The position numbers and the translations under genes are program-made. A stretch of 64,000 nt of DNA from Linanthus parryae (taxonomy: Eukaryota; Streptophyta; Magnoliopsida; Ericales; Polemoniaceae), in NCBI GenBank assembly GCA_023055425.1, contig JALGPY010000003.1:16241001-16305000 (forward strand), read 5' to 3'. Positions within the stretch are counted from its first letter, which is position 1. Each line of letters begins with the position of its first letter. The notes under the pieces were generated by a model. That model had not been told where the DNA came from. It searched no databases and saw nothing but the letters and a program-made list of their open reading frames with translations. Below are positions 12,210-23,712 of this stretch, in pieces.

Positions 12210-12323
12210 AAGCAATATGATTACAGAATATCAGACGGTGTTGTTAGAGATGTACTCTTCAGAGCATGCCTCTTACAGCAACATCTGCGATCAGATCACG
12301 AGTTCATATATATCGTTTCTAGC

Positions 12324-12343
12324 TTGCTCTCTCTCTTCTGTCA
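12324..12343 (+). promoter_or_regulatory. miR156/157 target site in the SPL 3' UTR
   Basis: TTGCTCTCTCTCTTCTGTCA is complementary to miR156 except at two positions: the first base and the seventh base from the 5' end of the site. In Arabidopsis SPL3/4/5 the site is likewise in the 3' UTR. The seed-pairing part (CTCTTCTGTCA) is intact, so the transcript should be subject to miR156-guided cleavage or translational repression. Confidence 0.9.
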
Positions 12344-12599
12344 ATCCCCGATGTTTACTATGTACTAAATAATGCCGTTCTCTGAACATTGTATGTCACT
12401 AGCTTCTGCTGCTCCGAGGATTCTCGCTAATTATAATTTCTGCACTTGTGTTATTTGTATTTTAAGTGTCTTTCATAATGTGACTACAGGTATTAGCACT
12501 GTGGACATCTTTTCTACTACAACCTTGTCGCTGCTATTGATTGATGACACAGATTTGTTCTATGAGATAAGTGTCTAGTGTTCAGGATAAAATACTTCA

Positions 12600-15160
12600 A
12601 AACTGTCTGCTTTTCTGATGGACCTGTGTCACAGATAGTTCATTATTCGATTATATGATTCAGTCTCTCTTTATGTGATACCTTAGCAACACACTATACT
12701 AAATTTATCATAGTCTCAAATTCTGCCATCCAATTTTCGAAGTATAAAGTGATAGTGACGCACATCAATCTTTATGGAGCCTTTCATTTATCACCATAGA
12801 CAAGCTCTCGTATGTTTTTACCAAGGATGTTTGTATACTACGTGGCACATTATTGTCGCTCATGTCAGACATGAAAGGCTAATGAGGCAATTCCTCCAGA
12901 GATTAAAGTCAAGTTATCACTTCTTTTGCTTTGGAGTCAAATGATGTATCCGTGGTTCTCTATTGCAGCCTCATTCTGCATTGGTCAGTGAGCCTCATTT
13001 TTTGGGTCATCAGGGCAATGTTTGTTCAACCAGAGAGGTTGTACCTGAATAAAAATCCAGGAGGTGGGACTTTCTTGTGGTTGGTTTGGTAAGAATTTAC
13101 TATGTTTGAAAAGGGCAACCCAATATTAAGCCATAAAGAAACCCAATGGGATCTGCGGCACTCATGTATGGGGGTAGTTACAAGATGCTGAAAGACTGTT
13201 TTGCCCTGGGGCCAAGCCACATGTAAGCAAGGGTGGCAATGCCCCCCCCCCCCCCCCCCCCGACTATTCCGAAATTTTACCACTCATTAAGGATATATTG
13301 ACATAAGAGAACCAGTAATTTATCTTACACGCACTAGTCCGTTCAAAATTGGTCCATTTTTCTATTTCGGGATTTCTCAAATTGGTAGTCCAATTACTTT
13401 TTGAAGTTTCAAAATATAATGAATTTCCAAGATTGCCAATAACTGCGGGGTCCAAAAATGGACAACCATTGCAAGGCGGAGGGAGTAATTGATAAATCAA
13501 TTTTCTATGTTATTTATTATATTTTCATATTACATTAATCTATTTTCTGCCAAAGTGACTAAAATTGGTAAACAGACTATTCATGTATCTTTGGTGCTCG
13601 ACACTATAATGTGTGACTTGTAATAGCTTCACTCATGCAATGGGAAAATTTTATCTTCAGGAGTGTAGTAATGTTAATTTTGGGATTGTTATATATTGAC
13701 AAAACTTTGTCAGATTGGTTATACTTCGAAAGGACACATATGTAAAGAGTACAAACTACAAACCACCTATGCTCATCCTTACTATCTATATCACCCAGTG
13801 CAGCTTCATCGTGAAACATGACATGTTCACAAAGACATATCAGATATTCTATTAGCTCCATCGTAGGATAGGTTGTCTGCTTTTGCTTTTGTATTTTTAC
13901 CATGTGAACACAGAGAAACATGTTCAAGTTATCTATTGACCTAATCTCACTACATTTCAACATGGTTTTAAATCACATTACTGGCTTGTGTAATTGCCAG
14001 TCATATTGGCAGAGACTGCAAGATTGTAAGAGGAATTGCAAATTGACATTTACTACCATTGCGTATACACTCTGATGGGAAATGCCAACAAAGGGATAAA
14101 TACGTCACAGTTCATCAAAAAAAAAATACTTGACAGTCACTGGTCTTTTGTGACCGTTTTATAGCCTAATGTATGTTGTGTCAGTCTTTGGTTCATATGT
14201 CGGTGATTCTTAGTATTGCTGCATTTTTACAGTCAAAGATTGCAGGGAAAGAAGGCAGATAAACAAGCAATGCAAAGAAGCAGGATTGCACCGATTCACA
14301 CCAATAATTTTTTTAAAAAAATGAACAAGACCCATGAAGATGTAAATAAATGTCGATATAGAAGTAAATACCACGAACTTCCAAATAAAGAGGGACAGAA
14401 TCAGATACCCGAAATCTCCTGCCAGCAAGTAAAACCATGGAAGCTCCATATACGAGTTGCTTGTCATTATGTGAGATTGATTCGAGATGAATGAGAATAA
14501 AGCCAAACACCTTCTGTTTACAGAAACTTGACCTCCTGAAGTGCACTGCCATCAATAGTGTAACTGTATAATACAAGAATATCAGCATAATTTTTCAATC
14601 AAGCTTATTGATTCAGGAAGGCATCACCTACATTTACAGCATCCACAGCAAGGTTTTCACCCTTCAATATTGCATTTGAAATTTCAATGTTGTAAGTTGT
14701 AGCCATGAAACAGGATTTAGAAACATACTTCATCTATTATAGGAACATGGTCGAGATCTCAATCATAGTTACACTGCATCAAGTCACGCATTACCCTAAC
14801 TAGTAACTACTAACCTCAATTATGTTACCGTCATAGTAACACATAAAACCTACACTAATGTTCCACTGGAGACAAACTTGTCCATTTTGCGGATCAAAAA
14901 TGATACATAGAATTGTGTTTAATCTTGACCAAAATTCCAGAGAAAGTAATGCACACAGAAACCTACTGCACTGACGCAATAAGAGGTCGAGCTTCATCTA
15001 TCAATGGCCAACAGGACAACCTCGGTTCACTCTTACTTCAAGGAATTATCAATGCTCTTTCCACAGATCATTAATTTTGCAGTGCGCAAAGAGAAGTAAT
15101 AGGATCTTAGTCAATATCAATGAGCAAGAAATGATTTCCATTTCGAGTTAATAAAATGAT
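12600..15160. other. Intergenic DNA between the SPL gene and the 3' end of the carrier gene
   Basis: SPL 3' sequences probably end near 12590, where an AATAAA-like ATAAAATA word occurs. The rest shows no domain-bearing frame. A half MITE end (GGCGGAGGGAG followed by TA, near 13475-13487) suggests a Stowaway relic whose other end is missing. The carrier gene's 3' UTR presumably covers the last few hundred bases. Confidence 0.5.
13242..13261. repeat. 20-bp poly-C homopolymer
   Basis: An uninterrupted run of 20 C. Its length should be treated as uncertain because such runs are error-prone in sequencing. Confidence 0.85.
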
Positions 15161-15169
15161 GAACCATCT

Positions 15170-18100
15170 TTACTCTCGCTTGATGCCCAACATTTTCACC
15201 GCTAACTCCCAGGTGACGATGGCAGCAGCATTAGCAGGAAATGCCCTCACAATAGTTGGACCTAAACCTGTGTAACACCCTTTAAGCCCTGACCTCCTGT
15301 AAATCTAAAACAAATTATCTAGTTAGCTACTCAATACTCACTCTCATTTGTTTGCTCCTATTGGTTAGGATATAACTCATCAGAAATGCAGAAGTATATT
15401 GAACAAAGATGTCTACCGATTTCAAAATCTGGAACGGATTTCTAATGGACTCATTCTCCGGTGCAGTTTGGATAATGGTTTTCGCAACATCTAGAGGCAG
15501 AACAGCAGCCCAGAACTGAGACAATATATATAGAGAAAAGGAAAGAAACAAAATTAGAAAAAAGTATAAGAAAGATGGCATTCAATCCAGTAAAAGACAA
15601 GGACGTGAGAGAGAGGATCTTGAATAAGCAAATCTCATAAGGCGATTGGTTATAGAGAAGATTTACAACAAGGTGCTATTCCAGAAAATAGGTTAAGAAA
15701 GTACCGCTATACCACCAAGACCACCACTCAAAATCCCAACTCCAACATCGACCAAGTTGCTAGGGTTGGATGGAGTATCTTTTAGTTGCAAATGCATATA
15801 ATACCGGATATGTTCATAAGTGCTAAAGAAGACTGCATTTCCAATAGATTCCCTTAACAAGGTTGTGAAACCTCCACGGAAAATTCCTGTAATCTGAAAA
15901 GGAAGTAAATCAGCTTCAGAACACTCCAAATACCTAATTAATATTGTAAGTTGACGTTATATTACCCCTTCAGACTTAACGGTTTTAGCTATACAATCCA
16001 ATGGACTGCTATATCTACTGGACATCGGGATCAAGGAGTCAGTCCCCTGAACTTGCATCCTACACTGAGAATACGCAATGTCACAAAAACGATGAAGTAA
16101 CAGAATAGTGTGCATGAAGCCATTGATTTACCAACCTTTACCAACTCTGATGGACATAAAACAAAGCTGATAATTCCCCCACCAAAAGCTGCTGATGGAA
16201 TTATTATTGAAGACCTTGGCTTTGAACTGTGAATTCCCCCCTTCAAGAGACACAAGAGGTAGTAATTAGCTAACAAATACCACCACAAATAGCAAAACCT
16301 TGCTAGGAACTGATTCAAGGAGTTTAAATTATAATGCCATGGCATTTTCCACTCAACGAAGAAAAACTTAAAAACAACAGGAGGTCAAACAAGAGTGTCT
16401 TAAACTAACCTCCAATGACTGTTTAGTTTGAGAATAAATGCCAAAGAGAAGTGAACTTTCAAAGGCCACCCCCACGAAAGAAGATGTTGCGCCTCGATAG
16501 AGTCCTCTAACCTGTCAAACTAATATCTCTGAGAATCCAATGGCAACAGAGAAACTTGAACTTAGACCACAGTATCACACCTTAAATCTTGATCTCAAAA
16601 TTCTACTACACAAATAGACATTGTCTTGTAATAGAGTTATACCACTGCATCCATGATGACAAATAGATATCGCTTGTAAAAGAGTTATACCACTAGAGTC
16701 ATCTATATGATTATCTCTTTGTCAGAAATTGTCTTCCTCTATAAGCCCGATGGAGCACTGCAATTTAATCCATAGTTCTTTAGCATTGGTGAAAGTGTCA
16801 ATACATCCTTAGAGAGCAAGGCAACAATTTTATCAACAAATAGACCCTTGTAATGACCAGCACCAGGAGCAAATTCCTATGTTTCTAGTGAAGGGATTAG
16901 ATAATGAGAAGTCCCACATCGGACATTCAAGAAGAACAAAAAAGAATTAATAAGGGTTCTGGGCTACTCCCCTCATTGCCAATTGGTTTTGAGGTGGAAC
17001 CCCATGGATTCTTACATGGTATCAGAGCCTCGGCTCACAGACACGTGAATGGTCTAACAAGCCACGTGCTCACCGCCACCCGCAGACAAAAGATCCATGT
17101 GTAGGCCAGATAATGCCACACGTGAGGGGGCGTGTTGAGAAGTCCCACATCGGACATTGAAGAAGAACAAAAAAGAATAAATAAGTGTTCTGGGCTACTC
17201 CCCTCATTGCCAATTGGTTTTGAGGTGGAACCCCATGGATTCTTACATTAGATATCTATGGTCCAAACAGGAAAAAAAAACAAAAAAACAAAAAACAAAA
17301 AAGAATTAATAATACGCCGTTCTAATATTTTCTTACAACAATTCCACTATTGTCTGGGGAATATGCAGCAAGAGATTATTATTCTTATCTGGGCAACCCC
17401 TTGGACTCACTCACCCGACCCATTATCTATTGCAGTTCAGCATTTAACAGGAGTAAGTGTCATCTGGTTCTAGATACATTTCATAATTACAGTTCTGCCA
17501 TAGTATTGACTGCATCATGCAAAACCTGTAGTTATTTTGTAGAAACTACAGACGTTTAGAGACATGAGTAATTCGATAGACTATACTGATGAGCGAAAAA
17601 TGTTACCCTTAGCTCATGTAATGGTTCGGCATATTAAAAAATGGGTAAGAAAAATTTAGAGCTCAACAAGCAATCAGCTTCAGCTATAGTGCTATCTAGG
17701 ATGAACTTATGGAGGAAAATAACTTAAAGTTAGGTCTCACTAGAAGTTCAAGTAGCGTACTCCTTCAGTCTTCAATATCCTAGCAGTGCAATGCAACCCG
17801 TTTTTGTATTTGATACCATGTGTATCAGTATTGTGCTTTTGCAGCTTCACCTGAAAAAATCAATATCAAAAGAGCTGAACTTCAAACAAGGAACAAGATA
17901 GCGTATCACAAGTAATCTTGCTGGTTAGAAAACTCCTTCCTACTTCCAGATGAGTCGCATTTCAAATAGCATAGATACTTAGATAGTTGGCCTTTTATGT
18001 TTCTGTCCTCTTAGTGAATCTCTCTTTATTAATTTCATGCTCGCTTCAAATCTTTGAGTATCAGGTTGGGCACCGAATTCTTTTCTATTTTAGGTCATCG

Positions 18101-19447
18101 GCTCTGCTACCCCCACCTAGCACCACCTCTTTCTATAGAGGAAAAATAAATGAACAAAATGGAGATGTTAGTTTCAAAAGCTTTAAACAGTGTGTAAAAT
18201 GAAGTCTACAGAGAGAAAGCATTATTATAGATTTATAGTACTGATGTTCTATGAATGCTCCGTATGATTTAGTGAGCGCGTCTAATGATTTCAGTTTAGG
18301 TGGTTCATGTCTTGTAGGCATATGTTTCTTTCTATTGTTACGTGCAAGCTTCCATTCTTATAGTATTCGGCCTACGCATAGCATTTTTTCAATTCTTTAG
18401 CCCGGGATTCAGTTACCATATCCTTTTATGCTCTCTACAACTTCCCATTTACAGTCTTAACATAGCTCACTCATCCAGCATACAATCAAGAAAGCTATGT
18501 GCCACGCAGGTTCAATAAAAGAGTGAAACCCCTACAGTGTCGAACACGTGAGATGGTAGGAATGAATCAAAATTAAAAAACCTTAGTATATCTTTTTTTG
18601 ATAGGCAATCAGACGCTACCTAAAAAACCATTTACAGAAGAATTGGTAGGTCATACCTCAATAATAACCTACACAGGGAATGAGGAACCCAAAAACTACA
18701 AAACATACTGAGCCAAAGAAACCAGGAAATCAGACCAATGATCTATCGACGCAAGCGGCATGCGGGAATGACATTCAAAGAGGCACTGAAAGACAATCCC
18801 TCTTACAAGGTGCTCCTGTTAAACAGCATCCAAATGATCCCCAAACTCCAAACCTTTCGCCTCTCTCTATAAGACGTAAGTCACGATTTGTCCTAAAGTA
18901 TAAGCTCAAGCTCACAAAGCATAAGAATAGGTTTGGATTATCAGGGAATAACACACTCCCACAACTGAATAGAAACCACATTTGTGCCCCTCTTAGCATC
19001 TGAATAGGTAGATGAACTGGTTGCTGATAAATACAACATTCTCTCTTGAAGCTTCCTATTTCTTTATTGTTTTTAAAGTTGAAAAACCATCACTGCTTCA
19101 GAACAAAAACAATCCGAAATTTTGTTTACCCAGTTAACCCTTCTGATATTCTTTTTTGTAGCTGAGTAGAATGGAAAATCTTACTAAAACCGCAATGAGA
19201 ATTACTTATCCCAAAACTGAAGTATTGGGGAATAGATCTATGTGGGTTTATCATTCATTGCTGATTTAGAGAACCCAGTTTCAAAAAAAACCCTGGAAGC
19301 TACGCGCAGTGTATTTATTACAGAAATTGAAAATGGAGAAGAAGGGGGGCAGACCTTGACGGTGTCAAAGGGATGGCCGATGATGACAGTGGCGACGCCA
19401 GCGAGCAATCCTGCCACGTAGTCCTTGTAACGCGAGTGCTCCGCCAT
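15170..19447 (-). CDS. BAC1: Mitochondrial basic amino acid carrier 1 (arginine/ornithine carrier), complete, 8 exons, 303 aa
   Basis: Inner-membrane mitochondrial carrier (SLC25 family) that exchanges arginine, ornithine and related basic amino acids and feeds arginine to mitochondrial arginase. Exons on the minus strand: 19355-19447, 17761-17850, 16410-16511, 16136-16240, 15966-16064, 15705-15893, 15417-15515, 15170-15304. All introns are GT-AG and all junctions fall between codons. The three carrier signatures P-x-D/E-x-x-K/R are present: PFDTVK at 26-31, PSELVK at 125-130 and PLDVAK at 233-238. The N-terminus (KDYVAGLLAGVATVIIGHPF), VKCRMQVQGTDSLIP across an exon junction, and GLGPTIVRAFPANAAAI near the C-terminus match Arabidopsis BAC1 closely as I recall it. 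The length is close to the usual ~310 residues. Intron 2 (16512-17760) holds a TRIM, and intron 1 (17851-19354) holds a probable retroposon tail. No frameshift or lost key residue was seen. Confidence 0.95.
16902..17247 (+). mobile_element. TRIM (terminal-repeat retrotransposon in miniature), 346 bp, in intron 2 of the carrier gene
   Basis: Two direct 115-bp terminal repeats, 16902-17016 and 17133-17247, differ at only a few positions and end in ACA. A primer-binding site TGGTATCAGAGCC, complementary to the 3' end of initiator Met-tRNA, starts at 17017, directly after the left repeat. A purine tract (GAGGGGGCG) lies directly before the right repeat. The element is flanked by the 5-bp target duplication TTAGA (16897-16901 and 17248-17252). 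The internal part is only 116 bp and non-coding, so mobility depended on proteins from other LTR elements. Confidence 0.92.
18590..18870 (-). mobile_element. Probable 3' end of a non-LTR retroposon (relic) in intron 1 of the carrier gene
   Basis: On the minus strand this region ends in GCCTATCAAAAAAAG, a run of A after CCTATC. This is the style of 3' end seen in many plant LINEs. A similar end (ACCTATCAAAAAG) occurs near 56014 on the same strand. No coding sequence or target duplication could be fixed, so the call is tentative. Confidence 0.35.
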
Positions 19448-19688
19448 TTCTCTCCCTCTCTCTCGCTTCTTTGTTCTCTGGGATAGTCGTCGTCTTCTTC
19501 TTCTCAGCAACTGTATCTATCAATCAGGAGCCCTAACCAGCGAGCTTTTCACCAAATTGGGAGGGGGACTCAAAACCCCCAAAATTGTTATTTCCAATTT
19601 AGCGAAAGCCGGCAGTTAATTACTCCGGACTTCTGAGTACTTGGTCCGTTACTTATGAATGGTCTTACTTTAACTTTTTAACTCATCA

Positions 19689-19998
19689 CTAGGGGATTAC
19701 CCGTGCCCGAGGGCACTATCCCAAAAACACGTTTTCACCTATTGTGATGTCATAAATAAAATGAATATTTTCATCTACAAATATGGCAAAAAACGAAAAC
19801 AACATAAATTATTGTATTAAATAATCAGAAACAAAGGAAACCATTTTTTATAATTAAGATAAAAGGAGTGGGTAGTTAAATGGGTAGTTAAGTAGTGGGT
19901 AGTTAAGTAGTGGTAGGTGAGATCTAAGGGCTGGGGTTAATTCAATCCAACGGTCTAAAAGACATTTTAAAGTCAACCGTCCTAATTTATAATATAGA
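19689..19998 (-). mobile_element. Short non-autonomous Helitron, 310 bp, upstream of the carrier gene
   Basis: Read on the minus strand the element begins TCTATATTATAAATTAGG and ends CCCCTAG. About 13 nt before its 3' end is a perfect hairpin GTGCCC-TC-GGGCAC (19703-19716). It sits between A and T with no target duplication, as Helitrons do. No Rep/helicase coding is present. It lies 241 bp upstream of the BAC1-like start codon, so it may contribute promoter sequence. Confidence 0.8.
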
Positions 19999-19999
19999 T

Positions 20000-20200
20000 T
20001 GGGTCACTATGATTTAAATCAAAATTGAAATGCTCGATAATTTAGATAATAAAATGATATAATTTTTTGAGAAATTTTTAATTGTACTGTAGAGGAATAT
20101 TAACTCTATTAGACCATGTAAAGATTATAAATTTTTTGTATTATTTTGATGATCAAATCACTGCGTCAAAGTGACTCTGTGAATAGTGACAAAAAATGAA
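20000..20200. repeat. Diverged relic of the Stowaway family seen at 2126
   Basis: GGGTCACTATGATTTAAATC at the left and GATCAAATCACTGCGTCAAAGTGAC at the right form an imperfect inverted pair. Both match the subterminal part of the MITE at 2126-2383. The terminal bases are lost. It directly abuts the Helitron. Confidence 0.5.
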
Positions 20201-20488
20201 GTAGACTGAAAGAGAAGAAACAAATGTAGTACATCTCTACCAAATCATAGTAATGCTTAGGTTTTATCGAAAACAATTAGGCAACTGTGATATCATTACA
20301 ACCGTACACAGTGAAAAAGAAAACTTATAATTATCATTTAAAAAAACTTATTTCTAATTGGGGTATTCGACTTGCTAATGTTAGTCAACACGAAGAGGTG
20401 TAACCAAGCCGAGCCGGGTCGAGGTGCTCAAACTTAACTCGTCATATTTTAAATGAACACAATTTCGAACTCAAGAGATTTTCTTGTG
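20201..20488. other. Short intergenic stretch, nothing recognised
   Basis: AT-rich sequence between two transposon remnants; no frame or repeat seen. Confidence 0.5.
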
Positions 20489-20490
20489 AT

Positions 20491-21058
20491 CATCTCCATT
20501 AGAGGGAGCGACATTTTGTGCCCTTGCACCAAATTGGTTCTGGGCAAAATTTGTTCCTCTAATTTATTGCTTGTGCTCCAACAGTGGAGAGCAAAACTCT
20601 TATTTTTTAAGCAAATTGGGCTATATAATATTTTCATCTTTCTTACATTTAGTATTGATGAGCGTTTAATTTTTGTACAGTATATGATCAATTTTCTTAG
20701 TAGATCTGTTAGAAGTGTCTGAAATTCGAGAGATATCAAAATTTTTTTTTAAAGCAAACTTTTATAAACTAAACCCTTAGACTTAAAAAATCAGCAACTA
20801 GTACATCTTCAGCCCAACTTTTTTCATTATTATTATTAAAATTACGTTTTTTTAATTTTTGCTCCTATGAATAGTGAGTCTTAAGTTTGCTCCTAAAAAA
20901 ACTTGTTCTCACTTTTTCCACACTCGATGTTCCATCTGTTGGAGTTCCGTTTTTTCCTTATTTGAAAGAAAATTTGGTCCAAAACAAGTTTTTTTTAAGA
21001 ATAGCAAATTTCATATTTAAACAATAGGCTAATAACATTTGTTCCCTCTCTTGGAGAT
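20491..21058. mobile_element. Possible TIR element (relic), about 570 bp
   Basis: The left end CATCTCCATTAGAGGGAGCGACA and the complement of the right end (CATCTCCAAGAGAGGGAACAAATG) are imperfect inverted repeats. The interior is AT-rich. The CATCTCCAA ends resemble those of the element at 25116. No convincing target duplication is visible. Confidence 0.42.
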
Positions 21059-21122
21059 GCACTAAGGGTAGAATTCAAAAGTGGCAATTATTTTTCGGGG
21101 TATTTCGTTTTGGGTTTGTTTA

Positions 21123-22213
21123 CTCCCTCCGTTCCTCCAGCTTTTTCAAACTTTCCTTTTTGGGTGTTCCTCCAGTTTCTTCAATCTTTCCTATAATGGA
21201 AACTTTTGACAACAAAAATACCATCTTACCCTTAATGAAAAAAACACACATCCATCATACATACCCTAACCTACCCAAACACATACTAAACCCTAACCTA
21301 TCCAAACCCACCAGACACATCTCCCAGCCACACATCTCCCTCTCCCTTATCTGTTTCTTTCTCCCCCTCTAGCATTCTTCAATCTCATCAATTTCTCTTC
21401 CATCTCCCTCTTTCCCTCTACCACATCTCACAGAACATATACTTCGCGACGACGCCGCCGCTGCCGCCGCCGTCGCTCTCTTACCCTCTCCCTCTCCCTC
21501 TCAATCCGAGAGCGAAGAACAGACAATACCGCCGTCGCTGAAGGAACGACAAGGCCGCCGTCGCTGAAGGAACGACAAGGCCGCCGTCGCTGAAGGAACG
21601 ACAAGCCGCCGTCCCCTTCGCTGAAGGAACCGCCAACACCGCCACGGAAGAAGCAGAAGTCGTCGCCACCGTCACTTTAGCGTATGACTGTCTCTCTCTC
21701 TCAATCATCAAAGTCCCTCACTCTCTGTCTCGCCTCTCATCTCTTACGCTGTCAAATCCTTTCAATCAACTCTCAAATCTTCAGATTTGGGTTTTGCTTG
21801 CAGATCTTGGTGTGCTAAGAGGGATTGGGTTCAAGAAATGTAGATCTGGATATGGATATGGTTATTGTGATGGACATGGATATGGAGGTGGCTGTGTGCA
21901 GATTAGATGTTTCTGTTTATTTTCTCATCCTATGCTTCTTCTCTTTTTCTATTGTAAATTTGGATCAACGGTATTTTCTAGTGCAAATTGATGATAAGTT
22001 ACAGATTTGTTCTTGACTGTGTGGATTGTGTTCTTGGTTGTGTGTTCTTGACTGTGTGGATTCTGTGTTCTTGGTTGTGTTAAACCAGATGTAGAGGAGG
22101 TGGTGAGAGGTTGTGGAATTACTGAAATGACGAGGGGCAAAGAAGTCTTTACACCAGGTTTCTTAATTTCCGTGCCTCCAGTTTTTGTGAAGGAACTGGA
22201 GAAACGGAGGGAG
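21123..22213. mobile_element. Large Stowaway-like element, 1091 bp
   Basis: Terminal inverted repeats CTCCCTCCGTTCCTCCAG and CTGGAGAAACGGAGGGAG are the canonical Stowaway terminus. TA duplications lie at 21121-21122 and 22214-22215. It is far longer than a normal MITE. The interior contains a 27-bp unit GCCGCCGTCGCTGAAGGAAC repeated about three times at 21533-21610, plus a GATATG-rich patch, and carries no transposase. The interior may be captured host sequence. Confidence 0.75.
21533..21610. repeat. 27-bp tandem repeat, about 3 units
   Basis: The unit GCCGTCGCTGAAGGAACGAC plus AAGGCC is repeated three times almost perfectly, with a shortened fourth unit after it. It lies inside the 1.1-kb Stowaway-like element. 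The reading frame through it on either strand belongs to no known protein. Confidence 0.8.
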
Positions 22214-22585
22214 TACATTTTGTAAGTTTACGTAGCCTCTTGCAATAAGCCTTTTAAGGGCCAAATCAAAATAGGGCTTTTCAGTGCCGTGAAGGACGCC
22301 CAATGTTGCTTTGCCTACACTGTCGCAAGCCAGGGTTTTCGCCGCCCAACACCTCACACGCGCGCACTTGGGAATTTTCGCCACCGCACTTCTATCCAGC
22401 GAGGCGGTGGACTGTACTTTCTGGTTGGAGGCATTGGGCTCTCCCATTCTTCTGTTTAGAGCTGCACTTCCTCGAGTGCCTATAAGATTGGTATGTTTCT
22501 TTATTGTGTGTTATTAGCTATGTACAGTTATACGCATCAACAGTAGGAATGTTTGTTTACAAGTTATAATTGTTGTGTGGTTTAC
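22214..22585. other. Intergenic DNA, no gene supported
   Basis: A 94-codon minus frame (22163-22447) overlaps the Stowaway end and has no recognisable domain. No RNA gene seen. Confidence 0.45.
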
Positions 22586-22672
22586 GATGTACCCTACTTC
22601 TAATAATATAATTCTTACACTTATCGGAAAAGAAAGTCTTCAAAATACATAAGTATCCAAATAATCTCACTT
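22586..22672 (+). repeat. 87-bp duplication, copy 1
   Basis: GATGTACCCTACTTCTAATA to AATAATCTCACTT, with one mismatch to the copy at 23626-23712. The retroposon at 22673-23608 is inserted exactly at its right end. Confidence 0.88.
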
Positions 22673-23608
22673 AAGAAAGTTCTCTGCATTCTCTCTCTAG
22701 AGAGAGAAAGTTAGAGAGAGAAGTACTCCCCCCGTGAGTTCTCGATCTTGCTCCGGCAAGTAATCTTCGATCTTCTTCCTTATCCCTCTCCTCTACTCTT
22801 CTTTCATACTCGATCTCTGAAGTCACTGCTTGTTCTGGCCGTCGGGCTCGCCGCCGCCGCCCCCTTGGCGGCGGCGATCCCCCCCCTCCCCCTTTTGTTT
22901 TGGTTCTTTGTTTATCTGTTTTTTGCTTTTCCTATCCAGATCTGGGTCCATATCTTCTTGTGAAGGGTGGTGCAGTGCTTTGTTCTTTTCAGATCGGAGG
23001 AAGCTGTTTTCTCAATCGGTGATGGTGCGGTGCTAGCGGACCAGGCCGCTACTTTTCAAGTTCCATGCCAACCATTCACCATCTTTGTCATCCGGTGTTC
23101 TGCCCATTCTTCAATTCCCCAAACCCAGATCTGTTTTTTGTGCTGTGTTTTAGGGTCTCTCTTTCGATCTTTTGTTATGTTGGGTTTGTTGTTGGTGTCA
23201 ATCCCCAATTGAAATCAGATGTGTTAATCTTCTCGGGGGTGATACTACGGAGCTGATCTATTCATGGTTGATTTTTACAAGAGATCAATTGAAGTTTCTG
23301 GTTGAAGTCTCAACTTGGAGGTGCTTGGAATTGAATGTTTGCAGGAGGAGTTGGTGAATCCAGATGCTTCCTCTTCTCTGCTGGAAACTCAAGAGTCAGC
23401 TGTGGAACATGATAGTGTTCAATTTTCATGATGTATTGGAAATATCAGTGTATTTTTCTTTTTTATCTTTTGCTCTTTTCTAGAGCATGGCTTTATCTTC
23501 AGAGTTGGTGGGTTGTACCACTCTGTTTGTTACCAGATATTTTCTGGTCTTGTTTGGGCTGTGATAACCTTTTCTTTAATGAAAGCTACAATTTTCGGAA
23601 AAAAAAAA
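22673..23608 (+). mobile_element. Non-LTR retroposon insertion with poly-A tail, about 936 bp
   Basis: Starts with a GA/CT-rich leader (TCTCTCTCTAGAGAGAGAAA near 22690) and ends TTCGG plus a run of A at 23600-23608. It is bounded by a 13-bp target duplication AATAATCTCACTT (22660-22672 and 23609-23621). A poly-A tail with a variable-length duplication is the hallmark of target-primed reverse transcription. The interior has GCC- and CT-rich leader-like sequence and no reverse transcriptase frame, so it is either an internally deleted LINE or a processed host transcript. Confidence 0.7.
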
Positions 23609-23625
23609 AATAATCTCACTTCGGT

Positions 23626-23712
23626 GATGTACCCTACTTCTAATAATATAATTCTTACACTTATCGGAAAAGAAAGTCTTCAAAATACCTAAGTATCCAA
23701 ATAATCTCACTT
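23626..23712 (+). repeat. 87-bp duplication, copy 2
   Basis: Direct partner of 22586-22672. With the retroposon removed, the two copies are separated by only four bases, so they formed a tandem duplication before the insertion. Confidence 0.88.

Noticed and set aside
13462..13487. Complete Stowaway MITE
   Set aside because: Only one end (GGCGGAGGGAG plus TA) is present; no matching left end or left TA was found.
22163..22447. 94-codon minus frame near the large Stowaway-like element
   Set aside because: Overlaps the element's end and has no family resemblance.
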